64,000 nucleotides of DNA from CAWCDJ01 sp963796675. Lineage in GTDB: Bacteria; Acidobacteriota; Terriglobia; Bryobacterales; Bryobacteraceae. The translations under genes were made by a program, and so were the position numbers. Under the pieces are notes generated by a model. It was not told where the DNA came from and ran no database searches. It saw nothing but the letters and a program-made list of their open reading frames with translations. Location: NCBI GenBank assembly GCA_963796675.1, contig CAWCMS010000005.1, positions 620,001 to 684,000 on the forward strand. Reading direction: 5' to 3'. This document shows, in pieces, positions 63,697 through 64,000 of the stretch. Each line of letters opens with the position of its first letter. The first letter of the stretch is position 1.

Positions 63697-64000
63697 CTAG
63701 CGGCCTTCGAGCACCACAAGCTCGTAATCGGCCAGGTGCGGAACCGTGAACTCCGTGTAGCCATCGGCCGCGCGCACCGGGAGCGTCGCCGGATTCCGCA
63801 CCGTCTTCGCGGAATCGAACGTACCCGCGACCTTCACGTGAATGCCGCCCATCGGTACGGGCGCAAAGTAACCGGTGTCCGAATGGCCGCTCAGGTTGAT
63901 CAGGTGAAGCAGAGTTCGATCGCCTTGCCGCATCAGGCTCATCTCCACCAGCGGGTGCGCGTCGGTGCGAAGTTGCCGCCGCGGCTCCAGGCTGTCGAAC
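63697..64000 (-). CDS. C-terminus of a glycoside-hydrolase-like protein (5' part outside window)
   Basis: The last about 100 residues are inside: EPRRQLRTDAHPLVEMSLMR, QGDRTLLHLINLSGHSDTGY, PVPMGGIHVKVAG and HLADYELVVLEGR with the stop at 63697. This resembles the C-terminal beta domain of putative beta-galactosidase/GH42-type or GHL6 glycosidases, in which a HLINLSGH-like strand recurs. Catalytic parts are outside, so the call is tentative. It lies upstream of the sulfatase on the same strand, separated by the multi-hairpin repeat. Confidence 0.55.
   Translation of the reverse strand, partial: FDSLEPRRQLRTDAHPLVEMSLMRQGDRTLLHLINLSGHSDTGYFAPVPMGGIHVKVAGTFDSAKTVRNPATLPVRAADGYTEFTVPHLADYELVVLEGR

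Overview
The window looks like a chromosomal segment of a high-GC soil acidobacterium close to Candidatus Solibacter / Bryobacteraceae. The reasons are three large ABC permeases of the acidobacterial ADOP type, one with its own PadR regulator, a TIGR03435-family protein (a paralogue family expanded in Solibacter), several secreted Tat-type sulfatases and glycan hydrolases, and lineage-type secreted proteins without known function. No rRNA, tRNA or CRISPR array was recognised.

Layout. 1-10.8 kb: end of an ADOP permease, a haloperoxidase-like hydrolase, a sialidase-like protein, a GH127 enzyme, a CocE/NonD hydrolase and an exported amidohydrolase. 10.8-16.7 kb: oxidative-stress block, perR then katG on the minus strand, with a divergent multi-PAS hybrid histidine kinase whose start lies in the same PerR-box region. 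16.6-23.7 kb: PQQ-type sugar dehydrogenase and a PadR/ADOP pair with a divergent second ADOP. 23.9-35.6 kb: accessory region with a lytic transglycosylase, a secreted beta-propeller protein, a peptidase S41 remnant, a pentameric ligand-gated ion channel homologue, a YdhR-like protein, a sulfatase, an IorA/IorB molybdenum oxidoreductase, a GH97 N-terminal domain without its barrel, a decayed aldo/keto reductase, an unknown membrane protein and a sulfatase remnant. 35.6-41.9 kb: TetR-MFP-RND-outer-membrane-factor efflux operon, with RND and OMF joined in one frame. 41.9-46.9 kb: MoxR/VWA pair, signal peptidase I, small membrane and lipoproteins. 46.9-55.2 kb: pckA, a minus-strand block (epimerase, hisC-like aminotransferase, 4-hydroxyphenylpyruvate dioxygenase, FAH-family protein) that looks like aromatic amino-acid catabolism, and an ftsY-ribD-ribE operon. 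55.2-64 kb: intact IS630 element, TIGR03435 protein, aldehyde dehydrogenase, NarL-type two-component pair, mtgA, a sulfatase and the end of a glycosidase-like gene.

Sequence quality matters here. About 25 single-base indels, mostly insertions, break otherwise full-length genes. Most lie at 29.4-31.6 and 37.5-50.9 kb and include near-essential lepB, plus hisC and hpd. I treat these as probable assembly or consensus errors, and the merged genes are given as one CDS. By contrast the aldo/keto reductase, sulfatase and S41 remnants show losses of sequence and look truly decayed.

The most interesting items are the Cys-loop-type channel homologue, the RND-OMF fusion, the PerR-box promoter shared by perR and a sensor kinase, an IS630 copy sitting in a stop codon so that two convergent genes take their stops from the same TA, a sulfatase remnant whose deletion maps to a 10-bp microhomology, and a family of GTGGGGC-starting multi-hairpin repeats.
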